Shown piece after piece: positions 11,931 to 23,241 of a stretch of DNA of 64,000 bases. Within the stretch, counting starts at the first letter, position 1. Each line of letters opens with the position of its first letter. The position numbers were made by a program, and so were the translations under genes. The stretch is from positions 1,820,599 to 1,884,598 of the forward strand of contig WARS01003734.1 of assembly GCA_008933995.1 (NCBI GenBank). Direction: 5' to 3'. Origin of the DNA: Datnioides undecimradiatus. Its lineage: Eukaryota > Chordata > Actinopteri > Lobotiformes > Datnioididae. A model generated the notes under the pieces. It saw only the letters and a list, made by a program, of their open reading frames with translations, was not told where the DNA came from and made no database searches.

Positions 11931-13753
11931 CACGTGTTGCTCAGGTTGGGAGGCTCAAACGCTTCAATCATGAAGGATAACCATGTCCTGATGTGTTCAA
12001 GGTTGCAAGCTGTACAAACATGGTGAACCTGACGAATGGTCATCATGAATTAATTCAGACATCTTAGATATATTTGTCTAAACCTAGAAGTAATAAAGCT
12101 GGATTTTCCAGATTTTTAATGATCTGAACCACACATGAGCTCAAAACAAGCATGTGAATCTGTCTCAATAGCAGCAGAAGCTGTTGGCTGTGATGCACGT
12201 GTCTGATTCTTCTCCTCCTGTCACAGATGAGTATAACCCACCGTGTCCAACATGTCCACACTGTGCAGTCGGAGGAGAGGTAATTAATGAATGCATGTGC
12301 ATGGAGACACGCACCTGATTTTCCACGCGTGCAGGTCGGGATATTCATGACATTCACGTGGCGTTGACATCTCCTCCTGAGCTGCTAAGAATCTTAACAC
12401 TGTCTGATCGTGATCAGGCTAAGAGACGAGTGGTGAGGTGTAACTGAGTACATTTACTCAAGTACTGTTTTACCTGACTCTCCTCTGGCCACTTTATACT
12501 TCTACTCCATTACATTTAAGATGAAAATATTGTAATTTATACTTAAATTTCATTCACTTTCCCGTTATTCTCCAGCTAATTCATAGGGAATAGTGCTAAC
12601 AGCAGCTGCTGCAGCTACATGCATGCATGAATGACCAGGTAATGTATTAAGCTAACATTATTTAGCTAAAATGCTAATGCATTAATGTGACATTAGAAGA
12701 CTCAAGAAGTCAATGAATAACTCAGTAATCTAAAAGTTTTCATGCCAGGTTTTGGAGTGGCTAACCGGCTAAACAGGATTAGCTTGCTAACCCCAGCTGC
12801 ATGTAACACATAGCCAAACGAATGAGCATGACTTCTGTAAAAGCATATTCAAGGTATCCAACTAACTAACTAACTAACTAACTGATAGTGAATGTTTTTT
12901 CTTATGCGTTTACTCTAAAACTTGCTGCTCTGACTGTCTGTCACCAATCAAACCTCTAACTGCCATTTGTTTGACAGTAATGAACAACCTCCAGGCTCGT
13001 AGGCAGTCATTTCTAAAAAATACACATAAACCGTGTTCCTGTGTGACGAGCCCATGCTGAGTGTGTAGGTCGATAATTTGGACCAAATCATCAAATACAA
13101 CACGGCTACAATGGAGAGGTTTTAGATTCTTGGTTGGAAAAAGGGAAAATAAACCAATAATCAAGATCAAATCAAAGAAATACAATAAACTGTTATATCA
13201 AGACTAACTCTAAATGTATGATCAATAAATCAATATGATCCAACAAAAACATGTTGGTTTATGACCAAATATCTGCAAAACTAATGACATATCAGCCTCA
13301 GCCATGTTTTTAGCTAATTAGCATATGTTAGCATGCTAACACAATAAGATAACTTGTCCATGCATTCAGCAACACTTTGGCACAAATATGAACATTGTGG
13401 TATTTCTTTACAATTTTAGATTTATTTTGTGTTAAATTAATTGTTATTAAATGCTATTAAAGTTAATAATCTTTCTTCAGACATAAATAAAGTTAATTTC
13501 TCTCCCTCAGTTATGATTTTAAAAATAGATTTTCATATTTTTCACATTCCTCAATAAAATTAAAATGTCCCTCTGAGGATGATTAGTGTGTTACTCATTA
13601 TTGAAAGAATAACTGGGAGGATATAAACATATTTTTTTATGTCAGATAGTACACGTGTTGATGCAAACTCACCTCCAACCAGTTCCCTTTTCTGAAAACA
13701 CACTGAGCTTCACAGGCTCGTCACGTACAACCAGACACATCTGATCCTCAAGG
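11931..13753. other. Intergenic; a TACTCAAGTACTG repeat and an (AACT)n tract
   Basis: At 12428-12560 a segment with GAGTACATTTACTCAAGTAC, CTTTATACTTCTACTCCATT and ACATTT matches another widespread teleost dispersed repeat. Copies also occur near 19790-19850 and 20580-20640. A perfect (AACT)6-type tract lies at 12860-12883. A single palindromic GTTAGCATGCTAAC lies at 13327-13340. No gene is supported. Confidence 0.5.
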
Positions 13754-13830
13754 ATGGCTTCGAAGTTTCAAATAGCCGACAAAAAGACGCCGTACAGCTG
13801 GAACATGCACAAACACCGAGCTGAGTTCAG
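13754..13830 (+). CDS. Orphan coding-like first exon, unidentified
   Basis: An ATG with a good start context (A at -3, G at +4) opens 25 full codons: Met-Ala-Ser-Lys-Phe-Gln-Ile-Ala-Asp-Lys-Lys-Thr-Pro-Tyr-Ser-Trp-Asn, then a His/Lys/Arg-rich end. It stops at a good splice donor, TTCAG|GTACAG, leaving phase 2. Codon choice and amino-acid mix look coding. No second exon is proven. A phase-compatible acceptor TTTTCCCCAG before 15981 opens 33 codons ending near 16080, but that peptide is not convincing. I do not recognise a family. Confidence 0.25.
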
Positions 13831-15149
13831 GTACAGATGATGGTCACTGGGCTTTTTTTTAATTCACAACACAATGTGATTCATCATGAGGAGCTCCTTT
13901 GTGCAGCAGCCGGTGAGTCAGGACGCAGTTTTTTATTACGCCAAGTGTTGAGCGAAAGGCCACTCGCATTATTTTTTAAAAAATAAGAAAATGCTGCAGC
14001 TCTAAAACTAATCTGTGGCCTCATGTGCTGGTGAATCAAAGACATGAGGTATTTAGAAATTTTAACAAGATAAAAATCAGCTTTTATTTTGAAAATAATT
14101 GGGTTAGTGATAGAAGGATACTGTGGTTCTGCCATGAAAACATGATTCATCACCATTAAAACAAGCACAACCATGTTGGAGTCACTGAAATACATATTTT
14201 AATATAACAAAACATATAGATACAAACAGTTTAGCTCCATAAGCTACATAAAACCAGAGTGAGGAATAAATAAGGAGCCACCTGATTAATGAAGAATCAT
14301 TAATAAGTAGTTTGTAAACTCTGAATTGAGATAGTTGTGAGTTTGTGGAGAGGAGACTTGGACATACTGATTAGGTAAATCTGTGATCATGGATACTTGA
14401 ATTAACATACCAACCCTTTTCCATAGGAGTTGTTTCTCAATAAGTATAAATCAGTTGCACAACTTTTCATTAATTTCCATTTTAAACATTGCTTTGGCAA
14501 CAAAATAGTAAGTGAAGTGAGTTATATATGCCAGCCAACAGTTTGGTCACTAATAAACTGTCACAAACAGCAGCCATTTCCTTCAAAAGTCCATCTAATC
14601 CTCCTTGAGGCGGCCGACTGAGGTCAGATCACTCAGTTTCACCATTAGCTGAGTGGCTTCACAGCTCATAGTCAGACACTGGGTATCGCTCCCATCTTCA
14701 ACGGCAGAATCAAAGCCAGAGGATTAAAAGCTGCCTTTCCACCCTTTTCTTCAAATTCTTATTTATTTATCCACAGAGGGATGAAGGGAGTACATGAAAT
14801 TTCACTTTGAAGTAACTTCTGAGGGATGTTTTCATCGTCAGGCCCCTTTTTCAGGTCGCACGGCGGGAGATAATTAGCAGTGAGTAATTATCAGTGAAGC
14901 TCAGGTTCACCTGTCCTGAAAGAGCAGCCTCATCAAACGGACAGATGTAATGAGAGACACTGGATTTAAAAGGAAATGACTGCTTAATGAGTTCAGATGA
15001 ACAATAAGCGACATTTTCAGTGGCTTTCTGAGACTTTATTCTCAAAAACATGATGAGTTCCACTGTAATGTTGCAATGACGTGGGGCTACCATTGTAGAA
15101 AAACTCTTCACAACCGCGTAAACAAACATGTAAACATGTGAATAGATCA

Positions 15150-15285
15150 GCAAATGCATACATATTTCTGCAAATGCAGGTGGGGATATGCAAATGTGGG
15201 TAGAGATCTGTAAACGTGTTAACATCTGCAAATGCGTGTGGAGATCTGCAAATGTGTGTGTGCAGATTTCCAAATACCTGTGTGC
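15150..15285. repeat. ~20-bp minisatellite, about seven units
   Basis: Units of the form GCAAATGTGTGTGGAGATCT recur at 15150, 15170, 15190, 15210, 15228, 15248 and 15270 with 18-22 bp spacing. The 161-codon minus-strand frame crossing this region owes part of its length to this periodicity and is not a credible gene. Confidence 0.8.
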
Positions 15286-16559
15286 CTCTTTAGCTATACA
15301 GCCTATATACCACCAAGTCAGTAGCACCCAGGGCAACGTTGCTGGGCCTGGTAGGGTTGAGGCAACAGCTGTGTCAATGCAACGTAGACAATGATTGAAT
15401 CCTGTGTTTTTGGCTGGATTTGGCCGTGGTAGGCCTACGTTGCAATTGGTTATTAGCTTTTAAGCTAATTAGCCTGACATGCTAGCAGTTGCTGGTATTG
15501 CAAACATACTGTTAGTTGCTTACACACACTACCAGCCGCACTCTTTGCATACTTTATTACTATATACGTGCTACATTAGCTTGCACATCACTTTGATTTA
15601 GCAAAGGTCAATTCCTGCATGTCTTCACAGCAGAGTGTCAAAAGATGATTGGCTTTAAGATGTTTGTGTATAAGGCTGCAGCAAAAATGTAAGATTTAAG
15701 TCACAAATTAAGGTGTTGGTTAAATCTTCCCCACAAAGAAAGTGACAAACTCGTCAGCAACATGTGAGCTCTCTGTTTGCAGAAAGCAGCACCCACCGAT
15801 ATACAATCTGCATCCCTTCAGTCCTTTTCCATAATAACAAACATGCCCAGTGCAGTTTTCTGGCACCAAACAAGGATTTCTGGTTTTACTGAGTGTGAAA
15901 CTTTCCACAGAGCGACCTCTCGCTGCCATTTGAACCTGCCAGTGTGCACCGTTGCCAAAGCCAGCTGACATTTTCCCCAGGATGAAGTTCAGAGGGAGCA
16001 GAAATACAGAAATTATTTATCTACTTGATCACTCCACAGGAGCCGCAGCAGCAAACAAACACCTAATCCATCTTCTGTGAGTGAATTTAGTTATATTGGA
16101 GTTATAAGGCAAGAAAAACACTGTCATTAGTCTCACTGTCAGCAATAATTCAGCCTTTTGTCTCCGTCCTGCTGCTCTACAGCTGCAGGCAGTAATTTAT
16201 GCAGAGACATAATGGCCTCATGAAATACACTGGATGCTCCCTGAGCACCTAAAAAAACCAAAACACACAGGAACAAATTTACATCACTTTACATCAGTGG
16301 CAAAAAGGGGCTAAAGATATTCTGACAGGTCATTTTATTGTTTATTGTTGTACAATTTATTATTCTGAATAACAAACGGATGATTGATCGGTTCAGCAGG
16401 CAGCATCTGTCACTGAAAACAGATTAAAGGAAATATCTGTGTTATCTGTTGCATTTTCTGAGAATGATAATGGGATAAACAGATTTTCTTGCTATTAGCA
16501 TCGTTTAAGTGTGAGAAAATAGTTTATTTAGAGTCTAAAAGCTGTTTTTAGCAGCACAT

Positions 16560-16910
16560 CCACCATTTTGATGCAAAAACTTTGGAGTTATGGACAGTTT
16601 GCGCAGACGTTGACGTGTTTAGACGATGACTTTGACTGCAGCGCCATCATGAGGTCGACATTTTGGATTTTGGGCGAAACGTCTCCCCACCTAATGAAAT
16701 CTGACAGCTAGCCTGTAACAACATTAGTGATGTAAGACCAAATATGTCAGTTTAACGCTGGTTAGTTAGCATGCTAACACGCTAAGCACAGATGAACATG
16801 GCTAAACAGTATACAACATGCTAAACATGACTGTTTTCACTGTTAGCATGCTAGCATTTAGCTGAAATTGGCTGACATTACTCCAACATGGTTTGTGTGC
16901 ACGTGTTAAT
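16560..16910 (+). repeat. Dispersed repeat, TTAGCATGCTAA family
   Basis: Includes CAGCGCCATCATGAGGTCGA, CAAATATGTCAGTTTAACGC, the palindrome GTTAGCATGCTAAC (16765-16778), then CACTGTTAGCATGCTAGCAT and TTTAGCTGAAATTGGC. The order of modules agrees with the copy at 10440. Confidence 0.7.
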
Positions 16911-16934
16911 GCTACAATCTATTCTCGCTTTGTA

Positions 16935-16978
16935 GTAACGTCGGGTTAACACTGCGGTAACGTCGGGTTAACACTGCG
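16935..16978. repeat. Exact 22-bp tandem duplication
   Basis: Two identical 22-bp units, each beginning GTAACGTCGGGTTAAC and ending ACTGCG, lie head to tail. Because they show no differences, the duplication is probably recent. The inner GGGTTAAC is partly palindromic. Confidence 0.95.
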
Positions 16979-19400
16979 GGCTGCTGCTGTGCTGTATTTT
17001 GTAAGAGTTTGTGAAACTAAATGAAAACGATGTGCACGACGGGAGGTTTGCTGCCTGTTCGTCATCACATCTGTTGTGCTTTCAGCCAAATTGGAGAGTT
17101 TGAAGTCAGACGTTCCTGTATTAGTGGTGACGAGGCTACAGAGGAGGACACTACCACGTAGAACTGCTAGCATGGCTGAGGCCTCTGATGTCACGTTCAG
17201 ATGACAAGACATCAGCCCAACCCGACAAACTCAGGAATCAGGTGTAACAATTGACAATAAGTCGAGTTTCATTGATCAACAGGAGTGTAGACACCTGGCA
17301 AAGTGAAAGAGGAGTGACTGTGTTGGTGCAAAACTCAGCAAAAGTCACTTCTTTGTTTCATTTTCATGGTTTTCCAAACAGAAAATGACTTTTTCACACA
17401 TTTCTGTCACCTGAAGTTTGTCCCTCTCACCTCCATCCCACAGAGACACGGAGACCATCTGACCGGACAGGAATAAACAAAAGGGGCTTTAATAGACAAA
17501 ATAAATCAGAAGTTACTATGATGAATTGTGTTTTCAATATAAGTTTACAATATAATTAAACCATAACAGAAGAGAAAGGGAGAAAGTAAGGTGGATGTCG
17601 GTGATAGTCTGAGCTCACAGAGGTGATGGAGCGCGCTGTCGTCTGACTGGTGATTAGGAGACCGGCCTGCTCACCAGTCTGGCCACGCAGGGACACGAAC
17701 CCACCCACCGACGGCTGAACGAGTCTGGAAAACAAGAAACAAAAGAGAAAAACACCGAACGCAGGAGGCGAATACAAACAAGAGGAGGTGGATGCTTCAG
17801 TTCAGCACATCCGCTCTGTCTTAAAAAGTGATTTTTGCCTGTTTTAGCCCACAGATCTGCAGCCTGAATCCTTTCTCTTATTAATTCAAAGAGTTTTAAA
17901 ACCACTTTTCTGGGCTTTTCCATTTAATTTCAACTCGCATATTTAATCAGTCCATCAAAGAGAGAGCACAGAAGAGGAAATTGTGTCACTGCGGCATGAA
18001 ATCATCATAATTAATACGAGTGGAGGGGGGAAAAAACAGCAAAAGCAGTAAAAGTGCTCCAGTAAACAGTTTCAGCATGTGTTTAAATGTAATGTATTTA
18101 TGGCAGTTATGTAAAGAAAAAGTAGGTTAATGGATTACAGCATTGTTACAGCAAGATGAAACTATTGCACAATGTCATGATTTGTAATTCATAATATAGG
18201 AAAAACATGACACAAGACACAAGACAGTCAGGTTTGAGTTTACATCCACATCTGAGGTCTATAGCAGATGTAGTTAAGACTTTAAAGGAAGAAAATGTGT
18301 ATTTTTTGTTTAAAAAAGTATAATTTGATAGAAAACTTTATCATACAGTGCTGCAACAATCACCTGAAGCTCAATATGAGCAATAACCAACAAGCTGCTG
18401 CTGCTTGACAGTGATTCAAACATGGACGCTGCTGCAGAGACGCTACAGGCTTCACACACGAGAGGAGATCCACCATCAGCGCGGAGTCAACATCAGTGAC
18501 ATCAACCCAGCATCAGGCCGAATGTGAAACACAGTCCCAGTCTGCACCTCTGTCAGCATCAAGGGGTTTTATGGTGTCCTAGTGGATTTGACCTTTGACC
18601 TTTTTGTATAGAAGCCATCCTCAATTTGAAGTCTGTTTGATGCAGATGACCTGGTTTTACATTTCACACAACACAGTGAGGTGTAAATCTAACACTCAGC
18701 AGAAGGAAACACAGGCTGTGACTGCGTGTGAGTGTCAGCCATGTTGACATGTGTTCAGCTCATTAATACATATATATACATAAATACATACATATATAAT
18801 TTAAAGACAAAACTGTGTATAAATAAATACTAAATGTAAATAAATGTATAAAAAATACACAAAAAGGTGGAAATTTAACAGATTCTGTTCAGAATTTAGT
18901 CAAAAACATTTTATAATAAAAGCTGAATTTATTTATAATTAATTTATTTTTAATTGTATGAATAATTAAATTAAATACTAACGACTTCATACATCAAACC
19001 TGATCACTGTTTTCCCCTCCAGTCCAGTTCCCCTGTATGCGAACATTATTCATATACATACTTAGAATTTAATGCACATTTAACATGCCTGAGTTTTACT
19101 CTGTTGGTCTCTGCTGTCACTGAGTTACCAGAAATTAAGATTTGACTTTTATTTCTTTGACTTCTATTTAGTTCTACAGCGCAACTGTGATGTGGCTTCA
19201 CTGACCCTGAATCAGCCTGTGATCAGCGCCGCCCAGTGGACAGAAGAGGCGCCGACACGTCTGTTATCTCCTCGGCTGAGCTGTGACAGCGCTGCTGTTG
19301 GAGCTGGATGTGTCTGCGCTGTGTCTGAAATCTTAGGTTTTATTTCGTTTTCTTTTTGTTAATGGGAATTAAGTCATTTTCAATTTAAATGAGAAAAGTC
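16979..19400. other. Intergenic, no gene supported
   Basis: Reading frames are short and unsupported by splice sites. An AT-rich ATACATA stretch lies at about 18765-18860. The last 200 bp before 19400 are GC-richer (GCGCCGCCCAG, GGCGCCGACACG) and lead into the X-box promoter. Confidence 0.4.
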
Positions 19401-19421
19401 ACCGCAGCTGTTTCGGGTCCC

Positions 19422-19435
19422 GTTGCCATGGTAAC
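19422..19435 (+). promoter_or_regulatory. Perfect RFX X-box
   Basis: GTTGCCATGGTAAC fits the RFX-family X-box GTNRCC-(0-3 bases)-RGYAAC at every position. Outer bases extend the near-palindrome to CCC...GGG (19419-19438). X-boxes of this strength within 100-200 bp of a start site are typical of ciliary genes driven by RFX2/3. A candidate non-coding exon follows at once on the plus strand, with the EF-hand gene downstream. The site is nearly symmetric, so it could also serve a leftward transcript. Confidence 0.75.
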
Positions 19436-19438
19436 GGG

Positions 19439-19543
19439 TCAACACAGTGATTCAACAGTGAGGAAACTTCCCGGAGACACAAAAAAGGAGAAAAGCACGA
19501 GTGAAGACTGAGGACACGAGTCACGGTCACAGGTCGTCACACG
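19439..19543 (+). other. Candidate 5' non-coding exon of the EF-hand gene
   Basis: Directly after the X-box is a purine-rich, ATG-free segment ending in a plausible donor, CACACG|GTGAGA, at 19543. The natural partner acceptor is GAGTTGCAG, ending at 23139, just before the ATG-containing segment of the EF-hand gene. This would make a 3.6-kb first intron. No transcript evidence is available, and the start site is guessed from the X-box position. Confidence 0.4.
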
Positions 19544-21231
19544 GTGAGAGTCACTGATTTATTATGATGTTTTAATCAGATACCAAACAGGAAGTGACGC
19601 TGCTGATTGATCAAAACTGATTTAGAGCAGGAGAGGCTGATCGTGATGATTTATTAGATTCACAAAAGTCTTTCTAATATTATTATTATTAAATTAGTAT
19701 TATTAGTATTATTATTAAATAGTAGTTATGTCTTAGCACTGAATACTGAATTAATACATAGTAAAGTGTAAAGTGTGTTGGAGTTGTAAGTATTTAAGTA
19801 TAAAGCAGAGTATCAGAGTTTAAGTAAATGTACTCAGTTACATTCCAGGGATTTGAGTTTAAAGCCAAAGACAGAAGTTTATTTATATGATTCATGTCTC
19901 TGCGGTAATTATGAAGCTTGCAGTTTGTTAGCGTAGCTTAGCATAAAGACTGGAAGCAGAGGGAAACTGTTAGCCTGGCTCTCCACAAATGAAACAAACG
20001 TCAACACATTATTGTTGTTTGTTTAATCTGCATAGAAACATGCATGTTAAAATGTGTTCAACAAAAGCGTTTATAATCCTTAAAAGTAAGGTTTTAATGT
20101 CAGATGTAACTGAAAAATATACATAATGACAAAGTGCATAAATCACTGTCTTTAATCTATGAAGGGTTAAGATAGTTTGTGTTATGGGACATTTGTTACC
20201 TTTCATTCAGTATCACATCATTTTTTTTCTTTATAGAAACACTGAAAATCCAAAAACTTAAAATAAAATATAAGAATGAAAAGGGCAGTGGGTGAAATGT
20301 GCATTAAATCAACATTAAATGTTAAATTAACCCTCAAAATTGATATTTCTGTCAGACTGAACTATTGCAGGTGTGGAAAAAAGTTTGAAATATGCTGAAA
20401 ACATTTAAAAGAAGTGGGACGTGTGGGCTGTTTAACTTCATTTTAGGATTAAAGTGTTTAAAAGTTACTGAAAAAGTAAATAAAGTTAAGGAAGTGAGCG
20501 CCATCCTCATCATGACGTCATGGACGCAGCAGGGGGCGCTGCAACCAAACATTATCCCCTGAACTGAGCTGAGAGGACACAGTACAGGAGTACATTTACT
20601 GAAGTAAATACTAGTAAGTACTTAAGTAATTGCTTTGTAAAAATCAAACTTTATATAAATTTCTATGTTTTGAGTGCAAAGGTCTTCAAAAACAAAAAGC
20701 ACAATATGGAGCAGAAGCAATTTAGTAAAAGTGAATTTTAAACGTATTCAGTCACATGAAACCACTGTGCTTCAGTCACATGTAACAGCACACACACGTC
20801 AAAACATAAGAAATATTATTATTATTATAAATATTACAGCTGCGTTGATATTAAAGCAGCAGTTCGAGGTGGGGTCCAACATAAGGGTGGTGTCCCTCTA
20901 AAGGGTCATCAGATGAATCTAAGGGGACATAGATATGGGGGTTTTTTAATGTTTTTTTAAAACAATTTTTGTGTTATTTGATTCAATAATGAATAAAAAA
21001 AATAATAGTAGATTAATCCGACTGTATAAAATGCTTAAATTTAGCTCCTGTGAAACAACGACGCTCACACAGGTCAAGTTTCTGCTCTGAACACTTAAAC
21101 ATTTATGACTTTAAACATGTCGAGCTAATATAAAGCAGGGATGTCGTTGTAACAGAGTAAATGTACAGTGCTTCTGTTCACTGGAGCTTTGTTTAACTTG
21201 CTCACAGCCCAAAATACATGGTGTAACCCCC
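19544..21231. other. Presumed first intron; dispersed repeats
   Basis: Contains TACTCAAGTACTG-family pieces (about 19790-19850 and 20580-20640) and an AGCTTAGCATAAAGACT-family copy (19925-20060, with AAGCAGAGGGAAACTGTTAG and TTGTTTGTTTAATCTGCATA). A GGTGGGGTCCAA/AAGGGTGGTGTCC stretch at 20870 is not assigned. No exon was identified. Confidence 0.45.
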
Positions 21232-21322
21232 CTAATCTGACTCTGCTCTCCACATACCAGCAGCAACACCTGTGGCTGCCTTTAAAGACGAACCTGAAAT
21301 CCTCTTTGAAGTGATCTGCCTG
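21232..21322 (-). CDS. Possible terminal coding exon, unidentified
   Basis: On the minus strand the acceptor GCCTCTGCAG opens a frame, in the phase left by the exon-like segment at 21986-22072, that runs 29 codons to a TAG at 21234-21232. The peptide is Lys/Arg/Ser/Ala-rich: after Arg-Gln-Ile-Thr-Ser-Lys-Arg it goes Ile-Ser-Gly-Ser-Ser-Leu-Lys-Ala-Ala-Thr-Gly. That is faintly like a small-residue membrane segment, but not enough to name a family. Chance is quite possible. Confidence 0.15.
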
Positions 21323-21985
21323 CTGCAGAGGCATAAATATGCATGAGGGGACTTTTATAAAAGAAAAAGATAAAAGATAAAAAGGGTTTTTTTGTCAGTG
21401 TGCTTCACATTTTTTCTCCCTGACAAAGGAAACGTGTCGTGTTTTCTGTCAGAAACATGAAAAAAGAAGGTTTTGATTCTCCAGCGGCTGTTTGAGCAGC
21501 TTCAGTTTCAGCTTCAGAGAAACAGGGAGCACCGTCATGCTGTCAGAGTCGGAGCTGCACCATCACCTCAGTGTTACTGTTAGAACCAATGTTTAACTTG
21601 AGACGCTGCAGCTTTGGTGCATTTTCTGGGGAAATATAACATATTTTAAAATCATCCACTCATTACTTATGTGGAAAATTTGATTGAATGTCATTTTTAT
21701 TGGATGCAGTTACTCTTTAATCAAGGAATATTTGTAAGTTTGGTATTTTTTAACCCTTTCAACTCGTCCTGCACCTGCAAAACAAACATTTTGTTGCCAC
21801 AGTTTTAATTGATAGAAACTTGTATAAATATTAATCATTTCTAACATCAGGTTTGACCACAGAAGCCAAAAATATGAAGATTATCGACTAAAAAAGCATT
21901 TTTTTCTCACTCATTTAAAACTTTTTGCATACTTTTTGTGTTTAATGATTAATCCAGTTTATTAAGATGTAAGTTGCTTTTTCAC

Positions 21986-22072
21986 CTGAGTCCATCTTTC
22001 ACTGCCGCCAGTGAATACAGCTCAGAGGCGTCCCTGCACACCTTCATCTCAGACAGGATTTCCTGTCTGTGT
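21986..22072 (-). CDS. Possible internal coding exon, unidentified
   Basis: An 87-bp minus-strand segment lies between a good acceptor (CCCCTCCCTCAG) and a good donor (GACTCAG|GTGAAA). It translates to a helix-forming, typical-looking peptide: Arg-Gln-Glu-Ile-Leu-Ser-Glu-Met-Lys-Val-Cys-Arg-Asp-Ala-Ser-Glu-Leu-Tyr-Ser-Leu, then Ala-Ala-Val-Lys-Asp-Gly-Leu. No in-frame upstream exon was found. The strong donor-like GAGG|GTGAGT near 22200 is preceded by a stop in the required frame. It may be a relic of a gene nested in the presumed intron. Confidence 0.25.
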
Positions 22073-22106
22073 CTGAGGGAGGGGCCGGATTTTAAGAAGT
22101 AACCCC

Positions 22107-22109
<3 letters not shown>

Positions 22110-22165
<56 letters not shown>
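22110..22165. repeat. (CA)n microsatellite, about 28 units
   Basis: An uninterrupted CA run. It yields the artefactual Cys-Val repeats seen in overlapping minus-strand frames. It lies 37 bp upstream, in minus-strand terms, of the exon-like segment 21986-22072. Confidence 0.97.
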
Positions 22166-22166
<1 letters not shown>

Positions 22167-23190
22167 TGGTTTATACTGGGCCAGCAGCGGCGAACACACT
22201 CACCCTCATGTTTATCAGCAGCTTCGTTTCCTGCCTTCATTGTTTGAGGGGAGCAGGAAGGATGAGCCGTCGCAGCTATTCTCCCTTCATGTGTCACTGC
22301 GATGCTGCCGTGTGCTCGACCTGTCAGCGCTGAGCAGGTTTTAATGAATCACTCAGCTGCAAAAGTGTGTGTCTGCAAACCTTAAAGGTGTGTGTGGGGC
22401 TGTGCCCAGTCACAGGACAGCAGGTTCATGTCGGAACATTTCACATTTTACATCTAAACCACGCTTAAAGAACACATCATGATATAAATCGCTGTTTTGT
22501 GAGGTAGCATTGCTTTTAAAATATGTGTGAGCCCTAATTTTACTTGTTTTTGCTCATCACAAGAGACGTTTGTTCCCTTTAATGTAAAGATTTTAGACCT
22601 GTTCCCATCCAGGTGGACTTCTAAAGTCGCTTTAGGGGAATAAAGATTGTAAGTTAAGCTCACTAATTTGAAAAAAAGTAAAAAAACTAAACTTAAATTA
22701 ATTAAAAATGCTCTTATTGAGTCGCCCAAACACGACCTGTCTGAGAGAGAGTGATAAGTAGCTCACTGAAGTGCAGAACGGTTGAAACAGCTGAGAGCAG
22801 GCTGATGGAAAAACAGCTGACATCACTAAAACCAAAGGATAAATAGTTGAAACAGTTCAGTGAAATGGTTGAAATGGCTCAAAGTGGTGGATCAACACTG
22901 ATGAATTTAGTTAAAATAAAGTTTTCATCCCATACACAAATGAAATATATGTACATACATATTAAAAGTGTGGCGTGTGGCGTGTGTGTGGCTTGGTGAG
23001 ATGCATTATCTACATGAATAACAAAAACATATATAAACACACAGATTGACCTGATGCAACCTCTGCTACTGTCAGTTAATGTAAAAACAAGAACCCGGGG
23101 TGGATCCACCTGCAGACACGTGTTTTATCTGAGTTGCAGGGTTCACACTGACCGATACAGACCCACCGGAGACACAGAGGAAGAGGAAAC

Positions 23191-23241
23191 ATGAAGAAGA
23201 AAAAGAAAACGGGCCGAAGACGCAAAGAAGAGCATGGAAAC
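23191..23241 (+). CDS. EF-hand gene, candidate coding exon 1
   Basis: The ATG at 23191 has A at -3. Seventeen codons, rich in Lys and Arg, end in Glu-Glu-His-Gly-Asn at a donor AAC|GTGCGT in phase 0. This matches the phase-0 acceptor at 23466. An upstream acceptor GAGTTGCAG (to 23139) would join it to the X-box exon. The next acceptor (TTTTAAG) has a weak pyrimidine tract, so the exon is tentative. Confidence 0.45.

Noticed and set aside
14851..15336. 161-codon minus-strand frame
   Set aside because: Overlaps the ~20-bp minisatellite; periodicity keeps the frame open; composition is not protein-like.
21982..22297. Frames with long Cys-Val repeats
   Set aside because: Direct translation of the CA microsatellite. 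Only the 87-bp splice-bounded part was kept, as a weak exon candidate.
22109..22297. Strong donor-like GAGG|GTGAGT on the minus strand near 22200
   Set aside because: In the phase needed to join the exon-like segment at 22072 it is preceded by a stop codon.
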